From NCBI GenBank assembly GCA_037157565.1, contig JAZHRO010000003.1, forward strand, positions 43,475,001 through 43,539,000: 64,000 nt of DNA, in the 5' to 3' direction. The translations under genes were made by a program, and so were the position numbers. Shown piece after piece: positions 22,409 to 34,269 of this stretch (the stretch's first letter is position 1; the number at the start of each line of letters is the position of its first letter). The notes below the pieces were generated by a model that was not told the origin of the DNA, did no database searches, and saw only the letters and a list, made by a program, of their open reading frames with translations. The stretch comes from Thalassia testudinum (Eukaryota; Streptophyta; Magnoliopsida; Alismatales; Hydrocharitaceae).

Positions 22409-23106
22409 AACGTGCATTTATCACTATTATTCTTGATTTTTGACATATCTCCTTGTTTGATTGTTTTGCAAAAAAATCGGAGCGCCTGACTTCTGGAACC
22501 TGAGAATAACCACTCCGCAGCAGGTAACTCTTAATCCTTTCTTCTTAATCCCTTCTTTCCTCATATAAATAAAATAAAAAGGGGTTAAAGAAAAATAGGA
22601 CTCAACGTTGCCATATTTTTGCAGACATTTCATTTGTAGCAAGAATTTATAATTTTTGAGTAAGGATCAGCCTAGAAAACACTACTCAACAATTTTTGAG
22701 CCTAAAGGGACTGGTTAATTGAACCCGTGGACTAGAACATTCTTGATTGAGTCCAACGTGATCATTAAATTTCAAATTGGACACCATTTTAGAGTCCAAT
22801 TAGGATTAACATTTTAAGGGCTATCTAGTACACATTTATAAATTATAAAGGAAAATATCATCTGCATTGTTGTTACGTAAGCCTTGGTTGAACCAATTTA
22901 CAACTTAAACCCTAAAACACAGGCCCTAAGATCACTTGAACCCTAAAAGAAGTGACTTAATAACCTACTTGCCAAATCAAAACAGAGTGATTTGGGTGAG
23001 TTAACTCGGATTGCATCCTAAACATTAGGATAGGTCAGGTGAAATTGGTTCACTTGGTGGCCTAATCAACCTAAAAATTAGGTCACAATAGGAATAAACT
23101 CTTAAT
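22409..23106 (+). other. G2 untranslated leader (first part)
   Basis: AT-rich DNA between the primer site and the G3 insertion; no reading frame of interest. It continues after G3 at 28,633 to the gag start near 29,116. Confidence 0.6.
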
Positions 23107-24853
23107 TGTTGGTGCTAGCGCACTACGATCGTTTATTTTAATGATAACAAAACACATGTCTTTTAACATTTGCTTTTGAGTGTTAGTGTTCAGGTCAAAT
23201 TGCAAATGGAAACGTATTTAGACGGAGTTCGAGTTTGCATCCATGACAGATTAGAGGAGCTTGATGGAGTAGGAGCTTCGCGAGGAGCGAAAGCGTGAAG
23301 AGAAGAATATGATAGATTCTCTTTTCAGGTATTCTTTTGTAATTCTTTTGTTCTTTATTCTTTGTGTCTAGATCTTTTGTTAAAGAGCCTCAAAGAACTC
23401 TTAAGGTAGTCCTAGGAACACCTGCACAACCCTAGAACACTTAGGTTTTCTGTAGGGAACTTAGAAAATCAAAATAGGGTCATGTCAGTCTAATCAGACG
23501 TCTAATCTGGAAATCAGACTTCTGATAGTGACTTTTAAGACATCTGACTGTTGACTCAGATGTCCAATAACTTAGGCTGGACTTAGTAGTTTTTATTTGA
23601 TGAAATCAGACATTCAAACCTTAGTCCAGACATCTTAGAAGACGTTTGATGGTTGTGCTAGACATCCAATTAGTGAAACGTTGGCTACCAAAGTAAACGT
23701 TGACGATTATGACTGTTAGACTTATATTAGACGTCCGTAGACGATCCCAGATGTTTGATATGTGACTGTTTTTGCCTTAACTGACCCAAAATTACCTTTT
23801 TGAGATTTTCTAGCCGTTAACTTATCTTGGGAATCCATTCCCGCAGTACAATAGGTTTCCAGACATCCAGACCTAGTGCCAGACGTCCTGTATGTCGACT
23901 GATGATTATACATTAGAACCCTGTTTAGGTCTAAACCAAGTTAGGAAGGAAACCCGCCTAGAATCAAACATCTGACTTAGTTCTCAGACGTCTTAAACAA
24001 GTTTTCCAGACGTCTGATACCTGGAGCAGATGTTTGATGACCTTGTCAGAATCATAATTGATTCTGATTATGGCCTGTTTTGCCTTGGGCTCAACTCCAA
24101 CGGCTACGGAAGCTTTCTAAGGGCTTCTAAAGCCTTCCTAGACCCTCTATAACTAGAGGACCCTTACCTTGTAGAAACACACCTTGAATAGAATTTCGAC
24201 ATCTTTTATGTCCAAGTCAAATAGAAGATCTTGCTCTCCATTTCGCCATTCCAAATGTAGAGAGCTTCTATTCGGTTGCGCACCCACTCTCCCTCTGCGA
24301 TTACGAGAGCGACAAAGCACCGCCGCGTGGTTCACGCACTCGCGTCATCACATCGACGCACTTTCATTAAAGGAAAGTTTCCAAACTCCTATAGAAGCTA
24401 GGTTTTAATATTTATGGCTCTATAGGATTGTTGTACCTTTATTGTTCTTTGGTTTGGGTATTTGCTTTACGAATTCCTGTCTAATATTTATGGCTCTATA
24501 GGATTGTTGTACCTTTATTGTTCTTTGGTTTGGGTATTTGCTTTACGAATTCCTGTCTCCATCGAGGAACAAAATACTCCTTGTGAAGAGGAGTGGTTGT
24601 GAGGTACGCTACCATCGGGTGTAAAGTAGCGTGGTTGTACTGAGGTTAAACTACCATCATTTTAAGTAGTTCGTTTAGTGGTTTTGATCGACTAGATTGA
24701 TCAGAAAATCCTAACTTGAGAGAGTTAGGTGGTGGTTTTCACCCGATTTGGGTTTCCACCTAAAAATTCTTGTGCTATTTGTGATATTGTTTACATAATT
24801 TCGCATTTTATATTACGTCACGCATATCTCATCCCCTCTCGTAGGGATTTACA
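23107..24853 (+). repeat. G3 5' LTR (K family)
   Basis: TGTTGGTGCTAGC to GGGATTTACA, 1,747 bp. AGACGTCT-like words fill 23,490-24,050 in U3. The TATA position reads TATAACTA (24,148), while the partner LTR has TATAAATA (27,985). The LTR is about 60 bp longer than its partner, mainly because of the 76-bp duplication at 24,407. Confidence 0.88.
24407..24558 (+). repeat. 76-bp tandem duplication in G3 5' LTR
   Basis: 24,407-24,482 and 24,483-24,558 appear identical (both run from aatatttatggctct to gaattcctgtct). It is absent from the partner LTR, so it arose after insertion or in assembly. Confidence 0.85.
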
Positions 24854-24855
24854 AT

Positions 24856-24867
24856 TGGTATCAGAGC
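24856..24867 (+). promoter_or_regulatory. Primer-binding site of G3 (initiator Met tRNA)
   Basis: TGGTATCAGAGC, a perfect 12-base initiator-Met primer site, two bases after the 5' LTR end. Confidence 0.93.
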
Positions 24868-24907
24868 AGATTTTCACTTTCTAGGAGTTATATCCGCGGA
24901 AGATCCA

Positions 24908-26295
24908 ATGGAGGGGAGCAGTTTTGCGATCAGGATTTCCGAGAGGCAGTCATGACCCGTCCGCCTTTCTTTGACGGGAGCAACTGCCCCTACTGGAAGC
25001 TGCGAATGAAGACGTGACTTCAAGCCAATGACTTCACGATTTGGGCCAGATGCGATACGTCGTTTGACATCCTAGAGAAACCTGTGGGAGGCTACTCGCA
25101 ATAGCAAATCCGTGAGCTCTCTCTCAACACAAAAACAATGAACGCATTGTATTGCGCTTTGAGCTCGGAGGAGTTCAACAGAATCTCGCAATGCGCCACT
25201 GAATACGAGATTTGGCACACACTTGAGGTAACCCACGAGGGTATCTCTAAGGTAAAGTCTTCTAAACTCAACTTATTTTCTCAAGAATTTGAATCTTTTT
25301 CTATGAAGACTAATGAATCTCTAAGTGAGATGGATACTGGGTTCACTCTAATAGTGAACAATATTAAGGCATTAGGAAAGACCTTCATCAATGGGGAGCT
25401 TCAAGGGAAGCTTCTTAGTTCCCTTGGACCAGAATGGGAGTAGAAGGTTACCGCCATCGAGGAAGCGAATGAGGTGGAGGAGTTCAACATGGAGGATCTC
25501 CTAGGCAATTTGATGGCCTACGAGACAAAGCTGAAGTAGAAGAAGGATACACCAGAGCCAAAACTGAAGAAGACTCGCATTGAAAGCCGCGTCGGATAGC
25601 GAGGTAAGTTTTGATGACGAAGACTTTAAATTTTTGCTTAGAAAAATTTCCAAGTTTTGTAGGGAATCAAAGAAAGAAAATGAGAAGAAGGAAAAGGAAT
25701 GCCCGAGACGCTACTACCACTGTAATGAAAAGGGACATCTACCACCCGAGTGCCCTCTTCTCAAGAAGGAGAAGGAGGAGAATAAATACAAGGTGTTCCA
25801 AGCAACTTGTGATGACTCGAGTTCGGAAAAAGAAGAGGAGAATCCCGAGGAAGAAATCACCTACATGGGTTTCATGGCGACAACAGGCGATAGTGAAAGC
25901 GACTCCGACAATGAGGTACATTCCGATTTACAAGATGCTTTTAATGAGTTCTTTGAACTTAGTAAATCACTTAAGATAGAAAATAAAAATTTTAAAAAGA
26001 ATCTTAATTTTGTTAAAAGTGAAAATGAAAGATTAGAATTGAAACTTAAGGACTTGGAAAGTGGCTCTAGTTGAAAAAATGATTTATCATTAGAAAATCA
26101 CAATCTAATAATTGAAAATAGCAAATTAATCGAGGAAAATACTAGTTTAAAATTAGAAATTTCTGATTTAAAGAGTAAGATGCATGTTATAAAAAAAGAG
26201 CTTGCATGTCTTATTGAAGAATTTAATAAATTAATGAAAAAATTAGATAACTTTTCTAATGATAAAGTTAGTCTTAGCTCTAAGGTTGAGAAATG
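24908..26295 (+). pseudogene. G3 copia gag (UBN2 type) with zinc knuckle and coiled coil
   Basis: Particle protein of a copia element. The frame begins near 24,950 with RPPFFDGSNCPYWKLRMKT, the DUF4219-type start; UBN2-type sequence follows (MNALYCALSSEEFNRISQCA at 25,138, then IWHTLEVTHEG, LNLFSQEFESFSM, INGELQGKLLSSLGPEW). The knuckle near 25,715-25,760 is CNEKGHLPPEC preceded by YYH, so the first Cys of the usual C-X2-C is replaced by Tyr/His or misread. The last third (25,930-26,295) is Lys/Glu/Asn-rich with a leucine-spaced coiled coil. Stops at 25,015, 25,102, 25,441, 25,538 and 26,072 and a frame change near 25,590 break it. No pol follows. Confidence 0.8.
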
Positions 26296-26945
26296 ATCTC
26301 CGTCAAGGAATCCCGCTAACAGAACCTGATCCAAATTAATATGGATACCAAGGAAAGAACTAGAATCTTGTTTTGCAGGTCATAAAGATTACAACACAAT
26401 TGACTGGACCTACAAGCTCAAAAACAGTCAACTCAAGTTGGGAGGACCAAGTAGTAGACCAAGGAGGAGGAGAAGACTGATGAGACGACAAACAACCGAC
26501 TGACCCGTCGTACGTCGATCGTCAGATTGGAGATCGGTGCCGATGCCCGGACCTCCAAGCTACGGATGGGAACTCCATTCGGTTTGACATCCACCGCCAT
26601 TTGGGCCATTCTACTGGCCATGGTAGGTGAGGTAACCCTTAACCTTATCTTTTTATCATTAGCATATAAATATGGGGAGTTAAAATTAATGAGCTATTTG
26701 TCAATCATTAAGGGGGAGGTGCTAAGTTAGCTATATTTCCTTTAGAAATGGAGAGAAAAATATATAGCTATCTTGTCATTACAAAAAGAGGGAGAACATT
26801 TTTCTTGATTAAAACTAGAAGAACATGTTTTAAGGGGGAGTTTAGGAGAAGTAAAATTGATAAAAACCTTTTTGATAATGTCAAAAAGGGGGAGAATTTT
26901 ATGGATTATTTTTTATGATTTTGTCATCATAAAAAAGGAGGAGTT
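26296..26945 (+). other. G3 3' noncoding tail with repeated polypurine tracts
   Basis: No pol domain is found. Purine runs such as aagggggag recur near 26,710, 26,835 and 26,885, and aaaaaaggaggag abuts the 3' LTR at 26,932-26,944, the likely functional polypurine tract. Repeated purine tracts are common in SIRE-like tails. Confidence 0.65.
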
Positions 26946-28632
26946 TGCTGGTGCTAGGGCACCGCGATCGTTTATTTTGATAATAAAACACGTTTCTTTT
27001 AATATTTGCTTTTGAGTCTTAGTTTTCAAGTCAAATTGCAAATGGAAACGTGTTTAGACAGAGTTCGAGCTTACATCCATGGCGGATTGGAGGAACTTGT
27101 TGGAGAAGCAGGAGGTTCGCAAGGAGCGAAAATGTGAAGAGAAGAATATGATAGATTCTCTTTTCATGTATTCTTTTGTAATTCTTTTATTCTTTATTCT
27201 TTGGCTAGATCTTTTGTTAAAGAGCCTCAAAGAACCCTTAAGGTAGTCCTAGGAACACCTGCACAACCCTAGGACACTTAGGTTTTCTATAGAGAACTTA
27301 GAAAATCAAAATAAGATTCTGTCAGCCTAATCAGACGTCTAATTTGGAAATCAGACGTCTGATAGTGACTTTTAAGATGTCTGACTGTCGACTCCGACGT
27401 CCAATAACCTAGGCTGGACTTAGCAGGTTCTGTTTGATAAAATCAAATATCCAGACCTTAGTCCAAAAGTCTTAGAAGACGTCTGATGATTGTGCTAGAC
27501 GTCTAATTAGTGGAACATTGGCTACTAAATTAAACGTTGAGGATTATGACCGTTTGGCTTATATCAGACGTCCGTAGAGGATCCCAGATGTCTAATATAT
27601 GACCGTTTTTGTGTCGATTGACCCAAAATCACCTTTGTGAGATTTTCTAGCCGTTAACCTATCTTGGAAATCCATTCCTGCAGTACAATAGGTTTCTAGA
27701 TATCTAGACTTAGTGTCAGATGTCTTGTACGTCGTCTGATGATTATACACTAGAACCTTATTTAGGTCTGAACCAAGTTAGGAAGGAAACCCGCCTAGAA
27801 TCAGACGTCTGACTTAGTTCCCAGATGTCTTAAACAAGTTTTTCAGACATCTGATACTTGGACCAGACGTCTGATGACCCCGTCAGAATCATAATTGATT
27901 TTGATTACGACCTGTTTTACCTTGGGTTCAACTCCAATGGCTATGGAAGCTTTCTAAGGGCTTCCAAAGCTTTCTTAGGCTCTCTATAAATAGAGGAGGA
28001 CCCTTGCCTTGTAGAAACACACCTTGAATAGCATTTCCACATCTTTTGTGTCCAAGTCATATAGAAGATCTTGCTCTCCATTTCGCCATTCCAAATCTAG
28101 AGAGCTTCTATCCGATTGTGCACCCACTCCCTCTGCGATTACGAGAGCAACGAAGCACCGCTGCGTGGTTCACGCACCCACATCATCACATCGATGCGCT
28201 TCTATCAAAGGGAAGTTTCCTAACTCCTATAGAAGCTCGGTTTTAATATTTGTGGCTCTATAGGATTGTTGTACTTTTATTGTTCTTTGGTTTCGGTACT
28301 CGTTTTGCGAATTCCCATCTCCATTGAGTGACAAAATATTCCTTATGAAGAGGAGTGGTTGTGAGGTACGCTACCCTCGGGTATAAAGTAGCGTGGTTGT
28401 ACTGAGGTTGAACTACCCTCGTTTTAAGTAGTTCGTTTAGTGGTTTTGATCGACTAGGTTAATCGGAAAATCCTAACTCAAGAGAGTTAGGTGGTGGTTT
28501 TCACCCGATTTGGATTTCTACCTAGAAATTCTTATGCCTATTGTGTGATTGTGCTATTTGTGAGATTGTTTACATAATTTCACATTTTATATTATGTCAC
28601 GCATATCTCACCCCCTCTTGTAGGGATTTACA
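26946..28632 (+). repeat. G3 3' LTR (K family)
   Basis: 1,687 bp, TGCTGGTGCTAGGG to GGGATTTACA. U3 holds a palindrome array: AGACGTCT-like words at 27,333, 27,353, 27,375 and 27,395; 27,477 and 27,497; 27,566 and 27,586; 27,698 and 27,718; 27,803, 27,823, 27,845 and 27,865 (steps of 20 or 22). TATAAATA lies at 27,985-27,992, followed by the likely transcription start. Confidence 0.9.
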
Positions 28633-29115
28633 TTAATCATGTGATAATTTGAGGCACAAATAGGCTTAAAAATTTGATAGACCTAGGACCTCAATTCACA
28701 CGTATCCGGTTTACTTGAAACCACAGTGACAAGAGAGGTCGAGTGGGGGAAACCCTGTAACCCGTTGGGATGCTCTACCGTGTAGGGGTCTTCGTGGGAC
28801 TCTCCCTCTTTGGTTGCCTAAGTAATTCTCGAACGAGTGAGTTTGTGATCTAGAGGTCGTTTGTCTCCAATAAGCCTAAGCCATCCAAATATATTTGGGT
28901 GTCTCAATTGGGTCTGATTGAAATCTAGTCCCTTAACTTTTCTGTAGTGCTTGCACGGTAAGAGGTCCTTAAGACTAGTCTCAAGACCTCCTCTAGTTCA
29001 TTCATGTCAGGGCTGGTACCCAACTAACTTGTTTAAGCCCTCTTCTAATCCGATCCCAATCTCCTTTGACTTATCTACATCCAACCTAGGATCTCCGTAT
29101 TTTGATTCTGACTCA
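28633..29115 (+). other. G2 leader, second part
   Basis: Continuation of the Athila leader after G3. An open frame runs in from 28,951, but the family-like start is the ATG at 29,116 (MENPDPEGGDD). Confidence 0.5.
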
Positions 29116-30700
29116 ATGGAGAACCCTGATCCCGAAGGAGGAGACGACATCCAGCACCTGCAGAATCAGCTTCAGACTCTTACAGATCTTATCAATGGAC
29201 TGGTAAACCCTAGAGAAGGTCCACAAATGCGGGATCACTATAATCCCGCAGAAGTAGTTGTCGAGCCCACAGTGTGTACTCTGGTTGGGGGACCTGAGAC
29301 CGAACTCAAGCCGAATATTATCAGCTTGATTCCCCATTTCCATGGGATGGGTTCTGAAGACCCATTTCAACACATTCAAGAATTGAAACATTTGGCCCAG
29401 ACCCTTGAGCCAACTGTTCAAAATAGAAACACTCTACTCATGAAAATGTTCCCTTTGTCGCTTAAAGAGAAAGCTGCCCATTGGTATCAGTCTTTGAATC
29501 GACCGATCAATACCTGGGATGAATTGCAAGTTGAATTTCTAAGGAAATACTTCCCAGTAGGGCATAGTAATGCCCTGAGGAATCAAATTACGCATTTTCA
29601 ACAAAATGCGGGGGAACCACTTATGAGGCATGGGATCGCTTTCTCGATCTCATGCGGAAATGCCCACATCATGAAGTTTCTAATTGGGAACAGGTCCAAT
29701 CTTTTTATTGGGGACTCCGTGAAGTTATTCGACTTTTCGTCGATGCAGCTTGTAGAGGTAATTTCATGGGCAAGCATGAAAATGCTGTTTGGGAAATTCT
29801 CGAAAATATGGTCGATAATTCAATAAACAATGCGTCCATGGGTATGTTCGATAGGACGATTACCCGTGCATCGACGAACACACGTGGGACACATGAAGCA
29901 CAAGACTTATCCTCTTCCGTGACATGGAGGTTGTGGCCAGTCGATTGGATAAAGTCTCAATAATTGAGAAAAAGCTTGACGATTTGACTCGTTAGCTGCA
30001 GAAGGTCACTTCTTCTCAACAGAACACGCATGCACAACTACCTGCAAGGAGGGAGGCCATGCATAATATTCACCACACGGGATGGATATGAATCCGTCTC
30101 CTTTTGACTTTGGGTTCGGGGGAAACTCTGAACCTATTTATCCTAGTTGGGGGTCCTTTGAACCCCATTATCCTGATTTTTCCGGAGCTCCTCAACCCTA
30201 TGAGGAGTTCTACACCATCCAGAACAACCCTTATTTCAATTCCTATAATCCTGGATGGCGTAATCATCCTAACTTCTCCTGGTTGGGGAATTCCTATCCT
30301 CAAAATCCTAGACCTCAATATCCACCCCAACTACATAATCGACACTCATATTAGCCTAGGCCCAATCTGAATTTTCAACATGGGCTTAGTAAAGATGATC
30401 AAATGAGCATGATTCTTTAGACCCTGGCTGATATGCAAAAGACTAATGCTGCTATGCAGAGGCAGCATACCGTGGATATGGTAGATATATGCAACCAAAT
30501 TGCGCAAATGGCTAGGACTCGCCAGCCAGGCGCATTACCCTTGCAACCTCTGCCAAACGCTAACAACGTGTCGAATCAGAGGTACGGTGTGAACCTAAAG
30601 CAGGGCCAAATTCATTATGTGCAACCAGGCCCTTCTGCACCTATATATCCAGACGGGTCAGAAGCATCAACTTCTGTACTTGACTCATCTCATCAGTAGC
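29116..30700 (+). pseudogene. G2 Athila gag (frameshifted)
   Basis: Capsid protein of the element. MENPDPEGGDDIQHLQNQLQ starts at 29,116; SLIPHFHGMGSEDPFQHIQE, MFPLSLKEKAAHWYQSLN and WDELQVEFLRKYFPVGHS are the conserved retrotransposon gag core (about residues 75-165). A loss of one base near 29,623 shifts the frame; it resumes as MRKCPHHEVSNWEQVQSFYW at 29,652. The tail (30,082-30,354) is rich in Pro, Tyr, Asn and Gly, as in Athila gag. Stops near 29,962 and 30,352 break it again, and 30,433-30,699 continues. Confidence 0.82.
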
Positions 30701-30729
30701 AGCCACCTATCCTAGCCACTCCATATCCT

Positions 30730-31723
30730 GTGGGATTACATTCTGTCATAACTCGCAGTGGTAAGTGTACTAAGGATCCTGAGCCTAAGAGATACATTAA
30801 ACCTAAACCTAGTACATCTCAATTTGAAGTGATTATTAAGGATAACTCAGGCATTACAGAACCCACTCTAGAGGAGCTTCAGACCACACCTTTTCTTGTG
30901 GCCTTGACTAAAGGAAATAAGGGTAGGAAACCACCTCAAGTTGACGAGGACTTGATCAAGCTCTTTGAGCAAGTCCAGATTAGCATTTCCTTGATGGATG
31001 CTATACGTCACGTACTGGCTTACGCGCGATTTTTGAAGAACGCATGTACTCCTAAGAGAAAGCCGAAGAATTCTGACGGAAGTCCTATTTTGCTATCGGA
31101 GTAAGTTAGCTCCATTATCTTGAGCAAGCTTCCGCAGAAATTAAAAGACCCTGGCACCCCTCTGATCTCCTACAAGATTGGAGATTTAGAATTTAACCGA
31201 GCTCTTTTAGATTTAGGTGCATCCATTAACCTCATTCCCACATCCCTCCTAAAATATTTTGAGGATTCTGAACTTAAACCCATGGAAGTGACATTGCAGT
31301 TAGCTGATCGATCTATTAAGTCACCTCGTGGAGTTTTGGAGGATGTAGTTGTAAGAGTCTGGAATTTCTATTTCCCTGTTGATTTTATTGTATTAGACAT
31401 GGATACACCGGAAAACCTAAAAGATACACCTATAATCTTGGGGAGACTGTTTCTAGCAACAGCTAGGGTGCACATTAATTTCGAGGAGAACCATATGGAA
31501 ATAAAATTCAGAGATAAGATAATGAAAATTGATATTTTTAAGGCCCATAGAGGAATCAATTGTGGTGAAATTTAAGAAATAAATAGAATCGATTCACTTC
31601 TCGAGGATCTATTGTTGATTTGGATATAAATATTCTTGAGCAAGAACCTTTAGAAGCCTAATCCCAATTACACCTTGAGGAACCTAGTCCATCTCTAGTT
31701 CCCCCTCAGGCTAACCCCGACGT
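30730..31723 (+). pseudogene. G2 gag-protease junction and aspartic protease
   Basis: 30,730-31,104 is the Lys/Pro-rich linker (HSVITRSGKCTKDPEPK). The protease follows at 31,120-31,575: LPQKLKDPGTPLISYKIGDL, the active-site loop LLDLGASINLIPTSLLKYF (Athila form DLGAS), then LADRSIKSPRGVLEDVVV and PIILGRLFLATARVHINF, the usual second hydrophobic motif. A stop at about 31,102 separates linker from protease and another ends the frame at 31,573. The polyprotein is then cut at 31,723 by the P solo LTR. Confidence 0.87.
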
Positions 31724-34269
31724 TGTTATGACCCCGGCATCAAACGTCATTTAAGACGTCTGGGAATTGGTCCAGACGTCTAGTCAGGCATCTGGAAGCC
31801 TTCCCAGACGTCTGGAAATTAATTTTTTTGGCGTATAGTTTTGCGTTTGTGTGCATGCGCGTGCAGACTGAACCGTCACCCTCCTTTCTTCTCTCTCTTT
31901 CCTCCCCGTCCTGCAGGCGCAGCCTTCCTTCTCTCTCTCTCCCCACGACGCCTTCAAATACTCCCCCTCTCCTCTCCCTCACCATCACTCCACCGCCTTC
32001 TTTTTCTTCCTGTTAGCGTGAGGGTGAGCGGGCGAGGGCAACAGCTGCTGCCGTGTGTGCGCGGGGAGGAGGGGTTGTAGCGAGAGGGAGGGAGTTAGAG
32101 CGCGAGGGTGCGAGCTCGCCGGAGCAGCCAGGGCTGGCTGGCGGGCACGCAACAGGAGCGTGGCGCTGGGGAGGTGCTGCTGCAGCTCAGGCAACAGGCG
32201 AGCGTGGCGTGGCACGGTTGTGTGCAGTAGGCGGAGGGCGAGGAGGTCCTGATTCTGGGAAAATTTCCCAGAATCAGACGTCTGGACCTACGTCCAGACG
32301 ACGCGGGAGACATCTGGAGGAAGGTCCAGACGTTTGAAAGGTACGATATTTTCCTTTCCTTATTCTTTCGCGTGTACGGTCATGCAGCCGTTCCGCCGAA
32401 GGGTTCTGCCTCGTCTTCGTGTTGAGGACAGTTGCGTACACGTGCAGGTTTCGTTCGGGAAGGCGCAATGGCACGCCCTCCCACACAGATCAGACGTCTG
32501 GGCACAGCACCAGACGGCAGAGAGGGTCTCCAGACGTCCGGAGTGACAGTCGGACATCTGGAACTAAGTCCAGACGGTTCAGCGGGATTCTGGACGTTTG
32601 AAGAACCGCGCAGAAAGAAGGTATGACCTGAACCATTGTTTAAGATATCTGGAAGATGTTCCAGACGTCTGATTTTGGGCAGACTTGACGTTTTTGACCC
32701 GTTTAGGATCCGTTCGAAGTTCGTTTTCCACGTTTCAAATTTCGTTCTTCTCAGAATTTGTTTCTCTACGTGTTTACAGTATTTGTATCCTGTTCTAAGT
32801 AGTTCATTGTGTTTGATCCTTGTGTTAGGATCCCGTTTCGTTGCGGCTCTGAGGGTTGCAGAGGCGCGCGGGCTTGCCGATCACGCCCCCAGTACTCCCG
32901 ATTTTGCAGGTAGAGTTGCTCCCTTTAATTGTTTATCAACAATTATGCACTTGTGAGATAATTAATAGAATTCTAAGGTATGGCATGAATTGTAGGACTG
33001 GAAAACTAGATTGAATGATAGATCCTAGGGTATGGCATGAATCTTAGGACTAAAAAACTGGATCGAATGATAGATCATAGGGTGTGGCATGAATCCTACG
33101 AATAAAAACACCAAAACGAATGTCGTGAATATGTAAATTGCAGTCTTGGAAAAGTAGAAAGAAAAATGATAATTGCCTGTAGTTGGATAATTGTCGTGAA
33201 CTGTCCCCCTGTTTAGTGCAGAGCGGAGCTAGCCGCCCCAGGGACCCGGGGTTAGGTCTGGCCACTTTGTACCGACTTTTGGCTCTCGCGTACACAGTAC
33301 CGGGGAGAGTTAATAGTGTAGGGAGAGCACTAGCCACCCCACGGGCCTCAGGATTCTGCTAGCCTTCGTACACCGACTTGTTAGGCCTACTGGGCAAACC
33401 AGGGTAGTCAGGCGAGGGTGCGCGGACTGTGGAGGGGCAAGACCCCTGTTTGGTTACTGTGGAGGGGCTGGACCCCTGTTACTGAGAGGGTTCTGCCCTA
33501 TACTGGTTCCGTGCTGTGCTATGGGGCGTACCCGTTAACGGAAACGACTGACCGCGTGCCAGTGTGGGGTAGTTACCCGTGCGTTTATCGTGCGTGCCAT
33601 AATCACCGTTACGTTTGTTAGTGACCTTGGGGTGGTTGACTGAGGGTAGGACCACCACGGGGGATTCTCTTGACTAGGAGAGCACCACGTGTTACTTTTA
33701 CTTTTTGGAAAAGACTGCAATCAAGATCGTTCCCACGAGGAACATTCGAGATTAAGAGAAAGATCCGAGGAATAATTCAAGAATGAGTAAATGGAAGAAT
33801 AAAGAAAGAGGAAAAAATAAAAATAATAACAGCTATTATCCACCTTACTGTTTTCCTTAGCTTTTGGTTGCCACTTTACTCAGCGTTTTGCTGATGTCAC
33901 CTTTGTCACCTTTTCAGGACCAGGTGTTGAGCAGCCAGAGCTGGCGGCTGCAAGGGTGCTGGGCCTAGTAGAGCCCAGTAGTTTTACTTGTGTAGTACCT
34001 ACTGTACCTTTTCTTCTGTTGTAGTCAGTATTTTCTATTACCACTGTACTCTTTTATTGTAAGTATCATGTTTATGTACCTGTTTAATTCTTTACTGTTG
34101 TGGTAGTGTGTACTGTAGTAGTTCTTTTCTTTACTGTTAGTTATACATGGTGAATGTTGTTTATTTTACTGCTCTTTTGGTTACTTTCTTGTTGAACGAC
34201 TGGTCTTGGGATCAGTTGAGTCGGTCTGATTCTCGTGTCTCGTAGGGATTCGGGAATCAGGTCGTAACA
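31724..34269 (+). mobile_element. P-family solo LTR inside the G2 polyprotein
   Basis: 2,546 bp from TGTTATGACCC to GGTCGTAACA, 10-bp inverted ends with one mismatch, no coding interior. The Athila frame stops at its left edge and resumes at its right edge (ending ...AVAENQVLELKPL). Flanks shifted by one base, acgtt and acctt, agree at 4 of 5. It shows the full P order: pyrimidine-rich U3 (31,880-32,000), phased palindromes (32,276-32,599), the 33,180-33,560 block shared with the other copies, and the ttgttgaacgactggtcttggg word. Confidence 0.85.
32492..32599. repeat. 20-bp phased palindrome array, six units
   Basis: AGACGTCT-like words start at 32,492, 32,512, 32,532, 32,552, 32,572 and 32,592, exactly every 20 bp. 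The unit is AGACGTCTGGA, five to six variable bases, then TCC. An upstream block has words at 32,276, 32,288, 32,296, 32,308 and 32,328, two interleaved 20-bp series offset by 12. Confidence 0.9.

Larger units (their letters stand above)
23107..28632 (+). mobile_element. SIRE-like copia element G3, gag only, nested in G2
   Basis: Two K-family LTRs (23,107-24,853 and 26,946-28,632) enclose only about 2.1 kb, with an initiator-Met primer site, a gag gene and several purine tracts. No protease, integrase or reverse transcriptase is present, so it depended on partner elements or lost pol by deletion. The flanks are a perfect TTAAT duplication (23,102-23,106 and 28,633-28,637). The LTRs show about 15 differences in the first 125 aligned bases. 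Confidence 0.9.

Noticed and set aside
29113..29421. A 102-codon minus-strand frame
   Set aside because: Antisense shadow of the Athila gag frame.
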